Of a DNA stretch of 64,000 bases, positions 26,902 through 36,962 are shown one piece after another (the stretch's first letter is position 1; each line of letters begins with the position of its first letter). The translations under genes and the position numbers were made by a program. The notes beneath the pieces are model-generated. The model was not told where the DNA came from. It was given only the letters and a program-made list of their open reading frames with translations, and did no database searches. The DNA is from Thermus sp. LT1-2-5 (GTDB taxonomy: Bacteria; Deinococcota; Deinococci; Deinococcales; Thermaceae), in assembly GCF_040363165.1 (NCBI RefSeq), contig NZ_BSRG01000002.1:124001-188000 (forward strand). The letters run 5' to 3'.

Positions 26902-27768
26902 GTGGCGGAGCGGGCCGCCTGGGTTAGCTTTTTGGTGGCCCTTCTGGTTCTGGGGCTCAAGGCTTTGGCCTACCTCCTCACGGGCTCCGTGGCCCTCCTT
27001 TCCGACGCCCTGGAGTCCACGGTGAACGTGGCCGCCGCCTTGGCGGCCCTGGCCGCCATCCGCTTGGCGCACAAGCCCCCAGACGAAACCCACCCCTTCG
27101 GCCACACCAAGGCCGAGTACTTCTCTGCGGTGCTGGAAGGGGCTTTGGTGGTGGTGGCCGCCCTTCTCATCGCCAAAGAGGCCTTGCCCCGCCTCCTCAA
27201 GCCCATGCCCTTGGAGGGCTTAGGCCCGGGGCTTGGGGTGAGCCTGCTCGCCACAGGCGTAAACGCCCTTTTGGCCGTACACCTCCTCAAGGAGGGCCGC
27301 CGCCACCGCTCCCCCGCCCTCACCGCCGACGGCTACCACGTGCTTTCCGACGTCCTCACCTCCTTGGGGGTCCTGGCCGGGGTGGGGCTCGCCGGGCTCA
27401 CGGGGTTCTGGCTTTTGGACCCCCTTCTCGCCCTCCTGGTGGCGGGGAATATCCTGCTCATGGGCTTCCGCCTGGTGCGGCAGTCCGTGGGCGGGCTCAT
27501 GGACGAAGGGCTCTCCCCGGAAGAGGTGGAGCGGATCCAAAGCGTCATCCAGGCCCACCTAAAAGGGCGGGCTCTGGAGGTGCACGACCTCAAGACCCGC
27601 CGTGCCGGACCCAAGAGCTTTTTGGAGTTTCACCTAGTGGTACCGGGAAAGACCAGCGTGGAGGAGGCCCACCGCCTCTGCGACGAGCTGGAAAGGGCCC
27701 TGGAAGAGGCCTTTCCCGGGCTTTCCGTCACCATCCACGTGGAGCCGGAAAGCGAACGCCAGGCGTAA
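26902..27768 (+). CDS. czrB: Cation diffusion facilitator (CzrB-like Zn/Cd exporter)
   Basis: 288 residues. Six membrane helices (about 8-215) and a cytoplasmic ferredoxin-like domain (about 216-288). The transport site uses helix 2 (SDALESTVN, ExxxN in place of the commoner D/HxxxD) and helix 5 (GYHVLSDVLTS, HxxxD). HPFGHTKAEYFSAV after helix 2 is a CDF hallmark, and the cytoplasmic domain ends with HVEPE, a metal-binding motif. It exports Zn, Cd or similar divalent ions for protons. It starts at GTG one base after lysS. Confidence 0.88.
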   Translation: MAERAAWVSFLVALLVLGLKALAYLLTGSVALLSDALESTVNVAAALAALAAIRLAHKPPDETHPFGHTKAEYFSAVLEGALVVVAALLIAKEALPRLLKPMPLEGLGPGLGVSLLATGVNALLAVHLLKEGRRHRSPALTADGYHVLSDVLTSLGVLAGVGLAGLTGFWLLDPLLALLVAGNILLMGFRLVRQSVGGLMDEGLSPEEVERIQSVIQAHLKGRALEVHDLKTRRAGPKSFLEFHLVVPGKTSVEEAHRLCDELERALEEAFPGLSVTIHVEPESERQA

Positions 27769-27797
27769 CGCTCTTTTCCCCCGACGCAAAAAAGCGT
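27768..27797. repeat. Imperfect inverted repeat over the acyl-CoA mutase promoter
   Basis: ACGCTCTTTT (27768-27777) and AAAAAAGCGT (27788-27797) pair with one mismatch around 10 nt. It covers the proposed -35 and touches the -10. It could be an operator, or in RNA form a weak terminator for czrB. Confidence 0.4.
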
Positions 27798-27802
27798 AAA
27801 CT
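27774..27802 (+). promoter_or_regulatory. Candidate promoter of the acyl-CoA mutase operon
   Basis: TTTTCC (27774-27779), 17-nt spacer, TAAACT (27797-27802). The start would fall near 27809 with a 14-nt leader containing GGGAGG before ATG 27823. Confidence 0.45.
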
Positions 27803-27822
27803 TTAGGGCAAAGGGAGGGCCC

Positions 27823-29478
<1,656 letters not shown>

Positions 29479-29488
29479 GAGGCTTACA

Positions 29489-29917
29489 ATGCAAGGGATG
29501 GACCGGCGCATACGGGTGCTCATCGCCAAACCGGGCCTGGACGGGCACGACCGGGGAGCCAAGGTGGTGGCCCGGGCCCTTAGGGATGCGGGAATGGAGG
29601 TGATCTACACCGGGCTTCGGCAAACCCCCGAGATGATCGTCTCCGCCGCCATCCAGGAGGACGTGGACGCCATCGGGCTTTCCATCCTCTCCGGGGCGCA
29701 CATGCACTACTTCCGCGAGGTGAAGCGCCTTTTGGACGAGGCGGGGGCTTCGGACATCCTCCTTTTCGGGGGGGGCATCATCCCCGACGAGGACGTGCCC
29801 AAGCTCAAGGAGCTCGGGGTGGCGGCGGTCTTCGGCCCCGGCACCAGCACCCAGGACATCGTGGACTTCCTAAAGCAACGGGTACCCGAGCGCTGGAGGG
29901 CCCAGGGGCTGGCATGA
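29489..29917 (+). CDS. B12-binding small subunit of the acyl-CoA mutase
   Basis: 142 residues, a cobalamin-binding Rossmann-like domain. [20 protein letters not shown] contains the DxHxxG motif whose His replaces dimethylbenzimidazole as the cobalt ligand, followed by [13 protein letters not shown] and [11 protein letters not shown]. It pairs with the large subunit upstream. ATG 29489 has GGAGG 7 nt upstream; ATG 29498 is a possible internal alternative. It overlaps the thioesterase gene by 4 nt (ATGA). Confidence 0.92.
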   Translation: MQGMDRRIRVLIAKPGLDGHDRGAKVVARALRDAGMEVIYTGLRQTPEMIVSAAIQEDVDAIGLSILSGAHMHYFREVKRLLDEAGASDILLFGGGIIPDEDVPKLKELGVAAVFGPGTSTQDIVDFLKQRVPERWRAQGLA

Positions 29918-30402
29918 AGGCCATCCAGCTCTACTACCCGCCGGAATGGGCCCACTGCTACGGGTGCGGCTACCTGAACGCCCACGGCCTCCACATCAAG
30001 ACGTACTGGCAGGCGGAGCGGGGGGAGAGCGAAACCCGCTTCACCCCAAGCCCCTACCACACCGCCATTCCTGGCTTCGTCTACGGGGGGCTCCTCGCCT
30101 CCTTGGTGGACTGCCACTCCACCGCCACCGCCGCCGCGGCCAAGGCAGCGGCGGAAGGGATTAGCCTCGAGGCCCACCCCTTGCGCTTCGTGACGGCAAG
30201 CCTGAAGGTGGACTACCTCAAGCCCACCCCCTTAGGGCCCGAGCTCCTCCTGGTGGGCCGGCCCCAAGAGGTCAAGGGCAAGAAGGTGGTGGTGGCCACC
30301 GAGCTCTACGCCGAGGGCGTCCTCACGGTTCGGGGGGAGGCGGTTCTGATATCGATCGGCGAGGAGTTCGGGCGTTCCAAATCCGCTCCAGGTGGTGGAT
30401 AA
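29914..30402 (+). CDS. Hotdog-fold acyl-CoA thioesterase (PaaI/THEM4-like)
   Basis: 162 residues. [20 protein letters not shown] and the loop [20 protein letters not shown], which carries the catalytic HG/GG-Asp region, place it with PaaI/THEM4-type thioesterases. Translation is coupled to the mutase small subunit, so it may act on the acyl-CoA products of that enzyme, but this is inference from context. The 3' end overlaps a convergent gene by 80 nt. Confidence 0.8.
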   Translation: MKAIQLYYPPEWAHCYGCGYLNAHGLHIKTYWQAERGESETRFTPSPYHTAIPGFVYGGLLASLVDCHSTATAAAAKAAAEGISLEAHPLRFVTASLKVDYLKPTPLGPELLLVGRPQEVKGKKVVVATELYAEGVLTVRGEAVLISIGEEFGRSKSAPGGG

Positions 30403-30700
30403 GCTGGCTCACCTCGGAGGCCCGCTCGGAGCCCATGAGGCTAAGCTCCAACCAGGCCTCCTCCAGCACCCTTTTGGCCCAGAGGAGCTCTTCTTCGGGG
30501 AAGGCTTGCCCCAAGAGGTATTCCCGTACTTTCCAACGGAGGGCCTCCTTTTCCCCCTGCAGGTGCTGCACCAGCTGCCTAAGCCGCCACACCTCTAGGG
30601 TGAGCTGGTCGATCTTCTCCTGCAGGGGCCTCTCCCACTCCCGCCTCCGCTCGATCTCCGCCCGCATGCGGCGTTCCAGCTCATCGTCCCAGTGAAGCAT
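30323..30700 (-). CDS. Hypothetical coiled-coil protein
   Basis: 125 residues, very rich in Glu, Arg and Leu with heptad-like spacing from residue 5 to about 85 (RMRAEIERRREWERPLQEKI), no signal peptide or known domain. The start MLHWDDELERR at 30700 is preceded by TAACCT and six bases on the minus strand, a possible leaderless promoter. Its last 80 nt overlap the thioesterase gene antisense. Reasonably coding (codon bias is that of its neighbours), function unknown. Confidence 0.6.
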   Translation of the reverse strand: MLHWDDELERRMRAEIERRREWERPLQEKIDQLTLEVWRLRQLVQHLQGEKEALRWKVREYLLGQAFPEEELLWAKRVLEEAWLELSLMGSERASEVSQLIHHLERIWNARTPRRSISEPPPPEP

Positions 30701-30728
30701 GGCTTAAGGTTAAACCCCTTCCGCTTTA

Positions 30729-30753
30729 GGCCGTGTGAGCTTTGCACACCGCC
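30729..30753 (-). terminator. Weak hairpin after the metallo-beta-lactamase-fold gene
   Basis: GGCGGTGTG and CACACGGCC pair on the minus strand with one mismatch around a 7-nt loop. No proper U-run follows, so termination efficiency is doubtful. Confidence 0.3.
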
Positions 30754-31667
30754 TAGAACTCGAAGAAGGCGGGGACGAAGGCGTACCCCTCCCCTTCCCG
30801 CCGGAGGTGGCCCACGGCGGGCCAGGGGAAGTGGTAGGCGGTGATGAGGGCCTTTTCCTCGCTCACCTTTTGGAAGAGCCGGGCCCGGGTGCGCACCACC
30901 CCCTCCTTGTCCATGTCAAAGCCCAGATAGGCCTGGGGGAAGCGCAGGGAAAGGAGGTAGTGCCCGGCGGCGTCGCCGAAAACGAAAAGCCTTTTCCCCT
31001 CCGAGAGGACCTCGAGGCTCATATGCCCTGGAGTGTGCCCATACGAGGCCACCGCCCTCACCCCGGGCAGGATCTCCTCCCCGTCCTCCACGGGGCGGAT
31101 GCGGTCCCTTAGGGGCAGGAGGGCCCGCTCCACGGCGGGGGTGGGGTTTTTCAGCCAGTAGTCCAGATCCACCTGCCCCATGAGGTGGGCCGCCTGGGGG
31201 AAGGCCGGCCTTCCCGCCCCGTCCACCAGCCCCCCGATGTGGTCGGGGTGGCCGTGGGTGAGGAAGACGTGGGTGATGTCCTCAGGGGCGTAGCCGGCAA
31301 GCTCCAGATGGGCCAAAAGCCTCCCCCCCGCCGCCGCCCCCCGGCCCGTGTCCACCAGGAGCCTAGCCTCCCCCAGGTCCAGGAGGACGGGGTTGAAGTT
31401 GTTGCGGGTGGCGTCCGGGTTGAGGAAGTTCTCCTCCAGGGTGCGGCGGAAGGCCTCCTGGAGCTCCGGGTTCGCCCCCCAGTTGGGGAGAAGGGGCCCC
31501 GGGGCCGACTGGCCGTCGGAGAGCACCGTGACCGCTATCCGCCCCAGGGCGAAGCGGTAGAACCCACCCCCGTTCACCCCCTTGGGGGAGCGCCCCTGGC
31601 CCCAGGCGGGGGAAAGCCCCACCATAAGAAGCCCGCCCGAAATCCCGATAAACCGCCTGCGGTCCAT
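30753..31667 (-). CDS. Tat-exported metallo-beta-lactamase-fold hydrolase
   Basis: 304 residues from ATG 31667. The N-terminus MDRRRFIGISGGLLMVGLSP is a twin-arginine signal, so the folded protein is exported. The MBL core has FLTHGHPDHIGGLVDG (HxHxDH), SYGHTPGHMS and VFGDAAGH, followed by TAYHFPWPAVGH; all metal ligands are present. The substrate is unknown; relatives include lactonases and other hydrolases. An upstream in-frame codon at 31685 would place three extra basic residues before the Tat motif. It lies 37 nt downstream of the VWA gene at the end of the rib-VWA gene run. Confidence 0.85.
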   Translation of the reverse strand: MDRRRFIGISGGLLMVGLSPAWGQGRSPKGVNGGGFYRFALGRIAVTVLSDGQSAPGPLLPNWGANPELQEAFRRTLEENFLNPDATRNNFNPVLLDLGEARLLVDTGRGAAAGGRLLAHLELAGYAPEDITHVFLTHGHPDHIGGLVDGAGRPAFPQAAHLMGQVDLDYWLKNPTPAVERALLPLRDRIRPVEDGEEILPGVRAVASYGHTPGHMSLEVLSEGKRLFVFGDAAGHYLLSLRFPQAYLGFDMDKEGVVRTRARLFQKVSEEKALITAYHFPWPAVGHLRREGEGYAFVPAFFEF

Positions 31668-31704
31668 ACTGACCCCCTTCCCCATCAGGCTAAGGGAGGC
31701 TTTC

Positions 31705-33819
31705 CTAGGGGAGTGTGCCCCGGCTCACCCGGGCCTCCCAGGCCCGCTCCAGGAGGAAGAGGAGGAGGGCGGCCAGGAGGAGGTAAGGCCTTAGGGGAAG
31801 GGGCCTTCGGGGCGGGGCGGCCAGGTCTTCCAGCCGGAGAAGCCTGCCCCCGCTCGCCTCCGCCATGGCCCTCAAGGTGGCCTCCCCGTCCCGAGGGGTC
31901 CACTCCCCGGGCAGGGGGAGGGCCAAGGGGATGCGCCGCTTGCCGTCTAGCAACACCCCCGAGGCCTCCACCCGGGCCTCAAAGCGCAGGGCCCCCGTGG
32001 GCACCATGGGGATCTCCTGGCCCTCCACCCAAAGCCTAGGGGCCTCCAACCGCCCCAAGGCCACCACCCGCACCCCCTCCCCCTCGGGGTAGGCCTGAAG
32101 GGCCAGGACCCGCCCCGCCCCCAGGAGGTAGCGGGCAAGCCCCCCGAGGAAGGCGGAGGCCTCCGCCCAGTCCCGCCAGGAGCGGGAGAGGTCCGTGGCC
32201 AAGGCGGCCACCCGCCCCTCGCCCCTTTCCCCCACGGCCAGGACCGCCCGCTCCCCGCTTTTCAGGAGCACCTCGGCCCACGGCTCGGCCCGGGCCGGGA
32301 GGAGCACGGAAAGGGGGGGGAAGGCAAAGCCCTCCGTGAGGGGGTGGGGGAGGGCCTGAAGGGGAAAGCGCCCCTCCACCGCCTCCTGACCGAAGACCTC
32401 CTGCCCCTCCCGGAGGAAAAGCCGGGGAAGCTCCTGGGCCGTGGCCGCCCGGTAGAAGCGGCCCCCGCCCCGCCGGGCGAGGTCTTCCAGGAAGGCGGCG
32501 TCCGCATCGGCCCCTAGGGCGATGGTGGAAACCTCCATACCGGCGCTTTCCGCCAGGGCCAAAATGGGCTCCTTGGGGTCGGAGAGGAGGCCATCCGTGA
32601 GGACCAAAACCCCCTTGCGCCCCACGGGCACCCCTTGGAGAAGCCGCACCGCCTCCCGGAAGGCCCCGCCCAGCACCGTACCCCCGCCCGCCCTCAAGGA
32701 GAGGAGGAGGCCTTCCGCCTCCTTCTTGGCCCGGTCGGTCATGGGCCTTGGGGGGAAGAGGACCTGGGGCCTCGAGGCGAAGGCCACCACCCCCAGGTAG
32801 TCCTCGGGGGCGGCGCTCCTCACCAGTTCCAAGGCCGCCGCCACCGCCAAGGCCAGCTTCTCCCCCTCCATGCTCCCGGATACGTCCAGCACCAAGACCA
32901 TGGCGGCCCCCACCCGGCCCAAGGGCTTTAGGGGAAGCTCCTCGGGCAAGGCCCGGTCCCAGCCCCCGAAGAAAAGCCCCTTGGGGGTGGCGGTGAACAG
33001 AAGCCCCCCGCCCCGCCGCAGGTAGTCCCTGAGGGCCTCCGCCGCCCCTTCCGGGAGGTCCAGCACCCCCAGGCCCACCGCCACCAGGTCCGCCTCCAGG
33101 GGGAGGCTAAAGGGGCCCTCCAAGACCTGGAAGCCCTGGGCCCGGAGGTGGCGGGCCAGGGCCGGGTCCCCCAGGACCAGGGCCCGGGCCTGGTCCGCCG
33201 GGGCCACCGCCACCTGGGCCTCGCTCCTCCCCCAAGGGCCCACCGCCTCCGACCGCACCTCCGCCCTTTGCCAAAGGGGAAAGGTATAGGTGAGGGCCTG
33301 CACCCCCTCCACCCGGACCTCCCGCTCCCACACCCCCCCGGGCCCCTCCACCCGGAGGCGGGCCTCCGTGGGGACGGGGGCCTCGAGGACCACCCGCACC
33401 CCCACGGTCTCCCCCAGGAGGGGAAAGGGGGGTGGAAGAAGGCGTACCGCCACAAAGGCCCTTGGGGGCACGTAGAGGGCGTCCAGGGGAAGAGGGGAAG
33501 GCACCGGGGGGAAAAGCCCATCCGAAACCAAGACCACCCGGTCCGCTCCCAGGCGCAAGGCCGCCTCCAGGACCCGCCGCACGTCCGTCCGCTCCCCTAG
33601 GTCCAGCCGCCGGGCCAAAGGGGAAGGAAGCCGCACCACCTCCTCGGCGAAGGCCAGGTAGACCCCGTCCCTCGGAAGCTTGGGGGCCAAGCGGAAGACG
33701 CTTTCCCGGGCGGAAGGGGAAAAGTCCAAGAGGTACGCCACCCGCCCCCTTAGGGGGAGGCGGGGGTCCAGGAAGGCCAACAGGAGCAAAAGGAGGACCA
33801 GGGCCCTTAGGAGCCCCAT
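31705..33819 (-). CDS. Membrane protein with VWA domains (BatA-like)
   Basis: 704 residues. An N-terminal membrane segment (3-18) and a C-terminal one (about 675-692) flank a periplasm-facing body. Residues 27-100 look like a degenerate VWA-type domain (LLDFSPSARES, VVLVSDG). Residues about 225-285 resemble the class I amidotransferase-like fold seen in such proteins (LRDYLRRGGGLLFTATPKG). A complete VWA domain with MIDAS motif DVSGSM begins at 311. Architecture resembles BatA/YegL-type aerotolerance proteins, but no MoxR ATPase is adjacent. It follows ribBA by 9 nt. Confidence 0.75.
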   Translation of the reverse strand: MGLLRALVLLLLLLAFLDPRLPLRGRVAYLLDFSPSARESVFRLAPKLPRDGVYLAFAEEVVRLPSPLARRLDLGERTDVRRVLEAALRLGADRVVLVSDGLFPPVPSPLPLDALYVPPRAFVAVRLLPPPFPLLGETVGVRVVLEAPVPTEARLRVEGPGGVWEREVRVEGVQALTYTFPLWQRAEVRSEAVGPWGRSEAQVAVAPADQARALVLGDPALARHLRAQGFQVLEGPFSLPLEADLVAVGLGVLDLPEGAAEALRDYLRRGGGLLFTATPKGLFFGGWDRALPEELPLKPLGRVGAAMVLVLDVSGSMEGEKLALAVAAALELVRSAAPEDYLGVVAFASRPQVLFPPRPMTDRAKKEAEGLLLSLRAGGGTVLGGAFREAVRLLQGVPVGRKGVLVLTDGLLSDPKEPILALAESAGMEVSTIALGADADAAFLEDLARRGGGRFYRAATAQELPRLFLREGQEVFGQEAVEGRFPLQALPHPLTEGFAFPPLSVLLPARAEPWAEVLLKSGERAVLAVGERGEGRVAALATDLSRSWRDWAEASAFLGGLARYLLGAGRVLALQAYPEGEGVRVVALGRLEAPRLWVEGQEIPMVPTGALRFEARVEASGVLLDGKRRIPLALPLPGEWTPRDGEATLRAMAEASGGRLLRLEDLAAPPRRPLPLRPYLLLAALLLFLLERAWEARVSRGTLP

Positions 33820-33828
33820 GTCCCCATG

Positions 33829-35028
33829 CTAGTCCATGAGGTGGCCCAGCTTTTCCTTTTTCGCCTGCAGGTAGCGCTCGTTGAAGGGGTTATCCCCGGC
33901 CCGCAAGGGGATGCGCTCCACGATCTCGATGCCGAAGCCGGAAAGGGCCTTCACCTTACGGGGGTTATTGGTCAAAAGGCGCATCTTCCGCACCCCAAGG
34001 TCGTAGAGGATCTGCGCCCCCACCCCGTAGTCCCTTAGGTCCGGGGGAAAGCCCAAGGCCAGGTTGGCCTCCACCGTGTCCAGGCCCTCGTCCTGCAGGT
34101 GGTAGGCGCGGATCTTGTTGATGAGGCCAATCCCTCGCCCCTCCTGCCGCAGATAGACCAAGACCCCTTTCCCCTCCTGGGCGATGCGTTCCAAGGCCAG
34201 GTCCCGCTGGAAGCCGCAGTCGCACCTCAGGGAGTGGAGGGCGTCCCCCGTGAGGCACTCGGAGTGCATGCGCACCAAGACCGGCTCCCCCTCTTCCCAG
34301 CTCCCCATGACCAAGGCGGCGTGTTCCTCCCCCGTCAAGGTGTCCCGGTACCCCAGGATGCGGAACTCCCCGAAGCGGGTGGGGAGAAGGGCCTCCGCCT
34401 CCCGGCGCACATAGAGGTCCCCCTTCTCCAAGCGGTAGCGGATGAGATCGGCGATGGTGCCCACCTTCAGGCCGTGCGCTTGGGCGAAGCGGAGGAGGTC
34501 CGGCAGGCGGGCCATGGTGCCGTCCTCCTTGAGGATCTCGATGAGGCTCCCCACCGGGGTGAGCCCAGCGAGGCGCAGGAGGTCCACCGTGGCCTCGGTG
34601 TGCCCGGCGCGGCGCAACACCCCACCGGGACGGGCCACCAAGGGGAAGATGTGCCCCGGGCGGCGGAAGTCCTGGGCGGAAGCCTCGGGGTCGGCCAACA
34701 GCCTAATGGTGGCCGCCCGCTCGTGGGCGGAGATGCCGGTGGTGGTGCCCCGGGCGTCCACGCTCACCGTGAAGCGGGTGCCCTGAGGGTCTTGGTTCTT
34801 CTCCACCATGAGGGGCAGGTCCAAGGCCTTGGCCCGCTCCTCCGTAAGGGCCACACAGAGGAGGCCCCGGCACTCTCGGAGCATGAAGTTCACCCACTCC
34901 GGGGTCACGTGCTCCGCCGCCATGATGAGGTCGCCCTCGTTCTCCCGGTCCTCGTCGTCCACCAGGATCACCGGGCGACCCTTTCGCAGTTCCTCCAGAA
35001 GCTCTTTGACGCTCGCCAATCCTTCCAT
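33829..35028 (-). CDS. ribBA: Bifunctional DHBP synthase / GTP cyclohydrolase II
   Basis: 399 residues. The RibB half (1-205) forms 3,4-dihydroxy-2-butanone-4-phosphate: [43 protein letters not shown]. The RibA half (206-399) opens [23 protein letters not shown] contains the three zinc cysteines, followed by [14 protein letters not shown] and [11 protein letters not shown] 35028 overlaps the ribE stop as TGATG and has GGAGG 5 nt upstream. It supplies both precursor branches of riboflavin synthesis. Confidence 0.96.
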   Translation of the reverse strand: MEGLASVKELLEELRKGRPVILVDDEDRENEGDLIMAAEHVTPEWVNFMLRECRGLLCVALTEERAKALDLPLMVEKNQDPQGTRFTVSVDARGTTTGISAHERAATIRLLADPEASAQDFRRPGHIFPLVARPGGVLRRAGHTEATVDLLRLAGLTPVGSLIEILKEDGTMARLPDLLRFAQAHGLKVGTIADLIRYRLEKGDLYVRREAEALLPTRFGEFRILGYRDTLTGEEHAALVMGSWEEGEPVLVRMHSECLTGDALHSLRCDCGFQRDLALERIAQEGKGVLVYLRQEGRGIGLINKIRAYHLQDEGLDTVEANLALGFPPDLRDYGVGAQILYDLGVRKMRLLTNNPRKVKALSGFGIEIVERIPLRAGDNPFNERYLQAKKEKLGHLMD

Positions 35029-35612
35029 CACGCCCTCCCAAGAAGCCGCTCCACGTAGCGGGCGATGAGGTCCACCTCCAAATTCACCCCATCCCCCACC
35101 CGAAGCCTCCCCAGGTTGGTCACCCGAAGGGTGTGGGGAATGAGGGTAACCCAAAAGGCCTCCCCCTCGAGGCCCGCCACGGTAAGGGACACGCCGTTCA
35201 AGGCCACGCTCCCCTTCTCGGCGATGTAGCGGGCGAGGGGCCTGGGGGGCCGGAAGAAGAAGTCCTTAGCCCCCGGGGCCTCCCGCACCCCCACAAGCTC
35301 CGCCACCCCGTCCACGTGCCCGGTGACGAAGTGCCCCCCAAGCCTATCCCCCACCCTTAGGGCCCGTTCCAGGTTGGGCCGATGCCCCACCCGCCAGGTG
35401 GAAGCGGTGCGGCGCAGGGTTTCCTGGGCGAGCTCCACCCAAAACCCCTCCCCGTCCACCGCCACCGCCGTGAGGCAGACCCCGTCCACCGCCACCGAGT
35501 CCCCCACCTTTAGGTCGGTGAGGACCTCCTGTGCGGCAACCCGGACCCGAAGGAAAGGGCCTTCCTCCACCCGCACGATCTCGCCGGTTTCCTCCACCAG
35601 TCCCGTGAACAC
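35028..35612 (-). CDS. ribE: Riboflavin synthase alpha chain
   Basis: 194 residues, two tandem lumazine-binding domains: [18 protein letters not shown] with VDGVCLTAV and [14 protein letters not shown] (first), and [12 protein letters not shown] (second). It dismutates two 6,7-dimethyl-8-ribityllumazine molecules into riboflavin. It starts with GTG directly after the ribD stop and is coupled to ribBA by TGATG. Confidence 0.95.
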   Translation of the reverse strand: MFTGLVEETGEIVRVEEGPFLRVRVAAQEVLTDLKVGDSVAVDGVCLTAVAVDGEGFWVELAQETLRRTASTWRVGHRPNLERALRVGDRLGGHFVTGHVDGVAELVGVREAPGAKDFFFRPPRPLARYIAEKGSVALNGVSLTVAGLEGEAFWVTLIPHTLRVTNLGRLRVGDGVNLEVDLIARYVERLLGRA

Positions 35613-36746
35613 TCACACCTCCAGGTACCCTTCCAGCCAAAGGTCTTCCCCAAGCCACTCCCGCCGCACCAGGCTAAGCCGAAAGGCCTCCTCCATCCTG
35701 GGGACGGCCACCCCTTCCAAAAAGCCCCTTCCCTCCCCCAGGAGCTTGGGGGCCAGGAACAGGGCCACCTTGTCCACCAAGCCCCGGGCGAGAAAAGCCC
35801 CGGCGAGCCTCGGCCCCCCTTCCAGGAGGACCCCGTCTATCCCCTCTTCCCACAAGAAGGCCAAGGCCGCCTCCGGGCTTACCCGCCCCCTTTCCCGGGG
35901 AAGCTCCACCACCCTGGCCCCTGCCCGCTCCAGGGCCAAGACCCGCTCCTTAGGAGCGCCCTCGCCCACCAGGACCAGCACCCGGGCGGGCTCGCCTCGA
36001 GGCCCCGGGGCGAAGAGGCGGGCGGTGGGGGGGGTGCGGGCCTCCGTGTCCAGCACCACCTTTAGGGGGTCCCGCAAGGGAGGGGGCTCCAGCATGTGGG
36101 GGAAGGGGCGGAAGTCGGGATAGCGCACGGTAAGGGCAGGGTCGTCCTGGAGCACGGTGCCCACCCCCACTGCCACCGCCGGGAGCCACTGGCGGTAGGC
36201 GTGGGCCACCCGGCGGCTCGCCTCGGAGGAAACGTAGCGGGCGTCCCCGGATAGGGCCGCCACCTTCCCGTCCAGGGTGAGGGCCGCCTTGAGGAGAACG
36301 AAGGGCCTCCCCTTCCTTTGCCCGGTAAAGAAGGCCTCGTTTTGGAGCCTGGCCTCCTCCGCCAAAAGGCCCTCCTCCACCTGGAGGCCCGCCCGCCTTA
36401 AGCGCTCCAATCCCCCCCGGGCAATGGGGTTCTCGTCCCGCGCCGCCACCACCACCCGGGCCACCCCCGCCTGCAGGAGGGCCAAGGAACAGGGAGGGGT
36501 GCGGCCAAAGTGGTCGCACGGCTCGAGGGTCACGTACGCCGTGGCCCCCCGGGCCTTCTCCCCCGCCTGCCGCAGGGCAAACACCTCGGCGTGGGGCTCC
36601 CCCGCCTTGGGGTGGTACCCCTCGCCCACGATCTGGCCTTCCCGCACCAGCACCGCCCCCACCAAAGGGTTGGGGCTGGTGTGGCCGCGGGCCCGTTCCG
36701 CCAGTTGCAAGGCTCTACGGAGAAAGCGCTCGTCCAGTTCGCGCAA
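35613..36746 (-). CDS. ribD: Riboflavin biosynthesis deaminase/reductase RibD
   Basis: 377 residues. The N-terminal deaminase has the zinc motif HAEVFALRQAG and EPCDHFGRTPPCSLAL; the C-terminal reductase has LKAALTLDGKVA, VGVGTVLQDDPALTVR and LLEGGPRLAGAFL. It catalyses the second and third steps of riboflavin synthesis. The start is TTG at 36746: GGAGG lies 5 nt upstream and no ATG or GTG is well placed. That ribosome-binding site is part of the FMN riboswitch P1 helix, so translation should fall when FMN is high. Confidence 0.95.
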   Translation of the reverse strand: MRELDERFLRRALQLAERARGHTSPNPLVGAVLVREGQIVGEGYHPKAGEPHAEVFALRQAGEKARGATAYVTLEPCDHFGRTPPCSLALLQAGVARVVVAARDENPIARGGLERLRRAGLQVEEGLLAEEARLQNEAFFTGQRKGRPFVLLKAALTLDGKVAALSGDARYVSSEASRRVAHAYRQWLPAVAVGVGTVLQDDPALTVRYPDFRPFPHMLEPPPLRDPLKVVLDTEARTPPTARLFAPGPRGEPARVLVLVGEGAPKERVLALERAGARVVELPRERGRVSPEAALAFLWEEGIDGVLLEGGPRLAGAFLARGLVDKVALFLAPKLLGEGRGFLEGVAVPRMEEAFRLSLVRREWLGEDLWLEGYLEV

Positions 36747-36751
36747 ACGGC

Positions 36752-36868
36752 CCTCCTTCTCCCATCCGGACTTTCACCGTCGGCCCCGGAATTTCACCGG
36801 GTCGGGCCCCAAGGGGGCTTCGCGGGCTTTCACCGCCGGTGGGGACTTCCACCCCGCCCCGAAGGAGG
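36752..36868 (-). ncRNA. FMN riboswitch (RFN element)
   Basis: The minus strand shows the RFN core: CTTCGGGGCGGGG at the 5' end, CACCGGCGGTGAAAGCCCGC, GACCCGGTGAAATTCCGGGG and CCGACGGTGAAAGTCCGGAT, ending GGGAGAAGG. P1 is made by CCTCCTTC (plus-strand 36861-36868) and GAAGGAGG (36752-36759), 8 bp, perfect. The second strand contains the Shine-Dalgarno of ribD, so ligand-stabilised P1 would block ribosome binding directly. I see no separate terminator between the aptamer and ribD. Confidence 0.95.
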
Positions 36869-36937
36869 TGCCCAAGGCACCCACCTCACTTTATCAAGAC
36901 CCGCCGGGAGGTGTGTCCTTTGCCACCCAATAAGGTT

Positions 36938-36959
36938 GGGGCGCCCCATGGGGCGCCCC
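36938..36959 (-). terminator. GC-rich palindrome after ssrA (terminator)
   Basis: A perfect 22-nt palindrome made of ggggcgcccc, at, ggggcgcccc lies three bases beyond the tmRNA CCA end. On the minus strand it is followed by AACCTTATT, a weak U-run. It separates ssrA from the rib operon leader. Confidence 0.6.
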
Positions 36960-36962
36960 TTT

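Noticed and set aside
27769-27822. A cobalamin riboswitch before the B12-dependent mutase
   Set aside because: The gap is only 54 bp, too short for the element, and no B12-box-like sequence is present.
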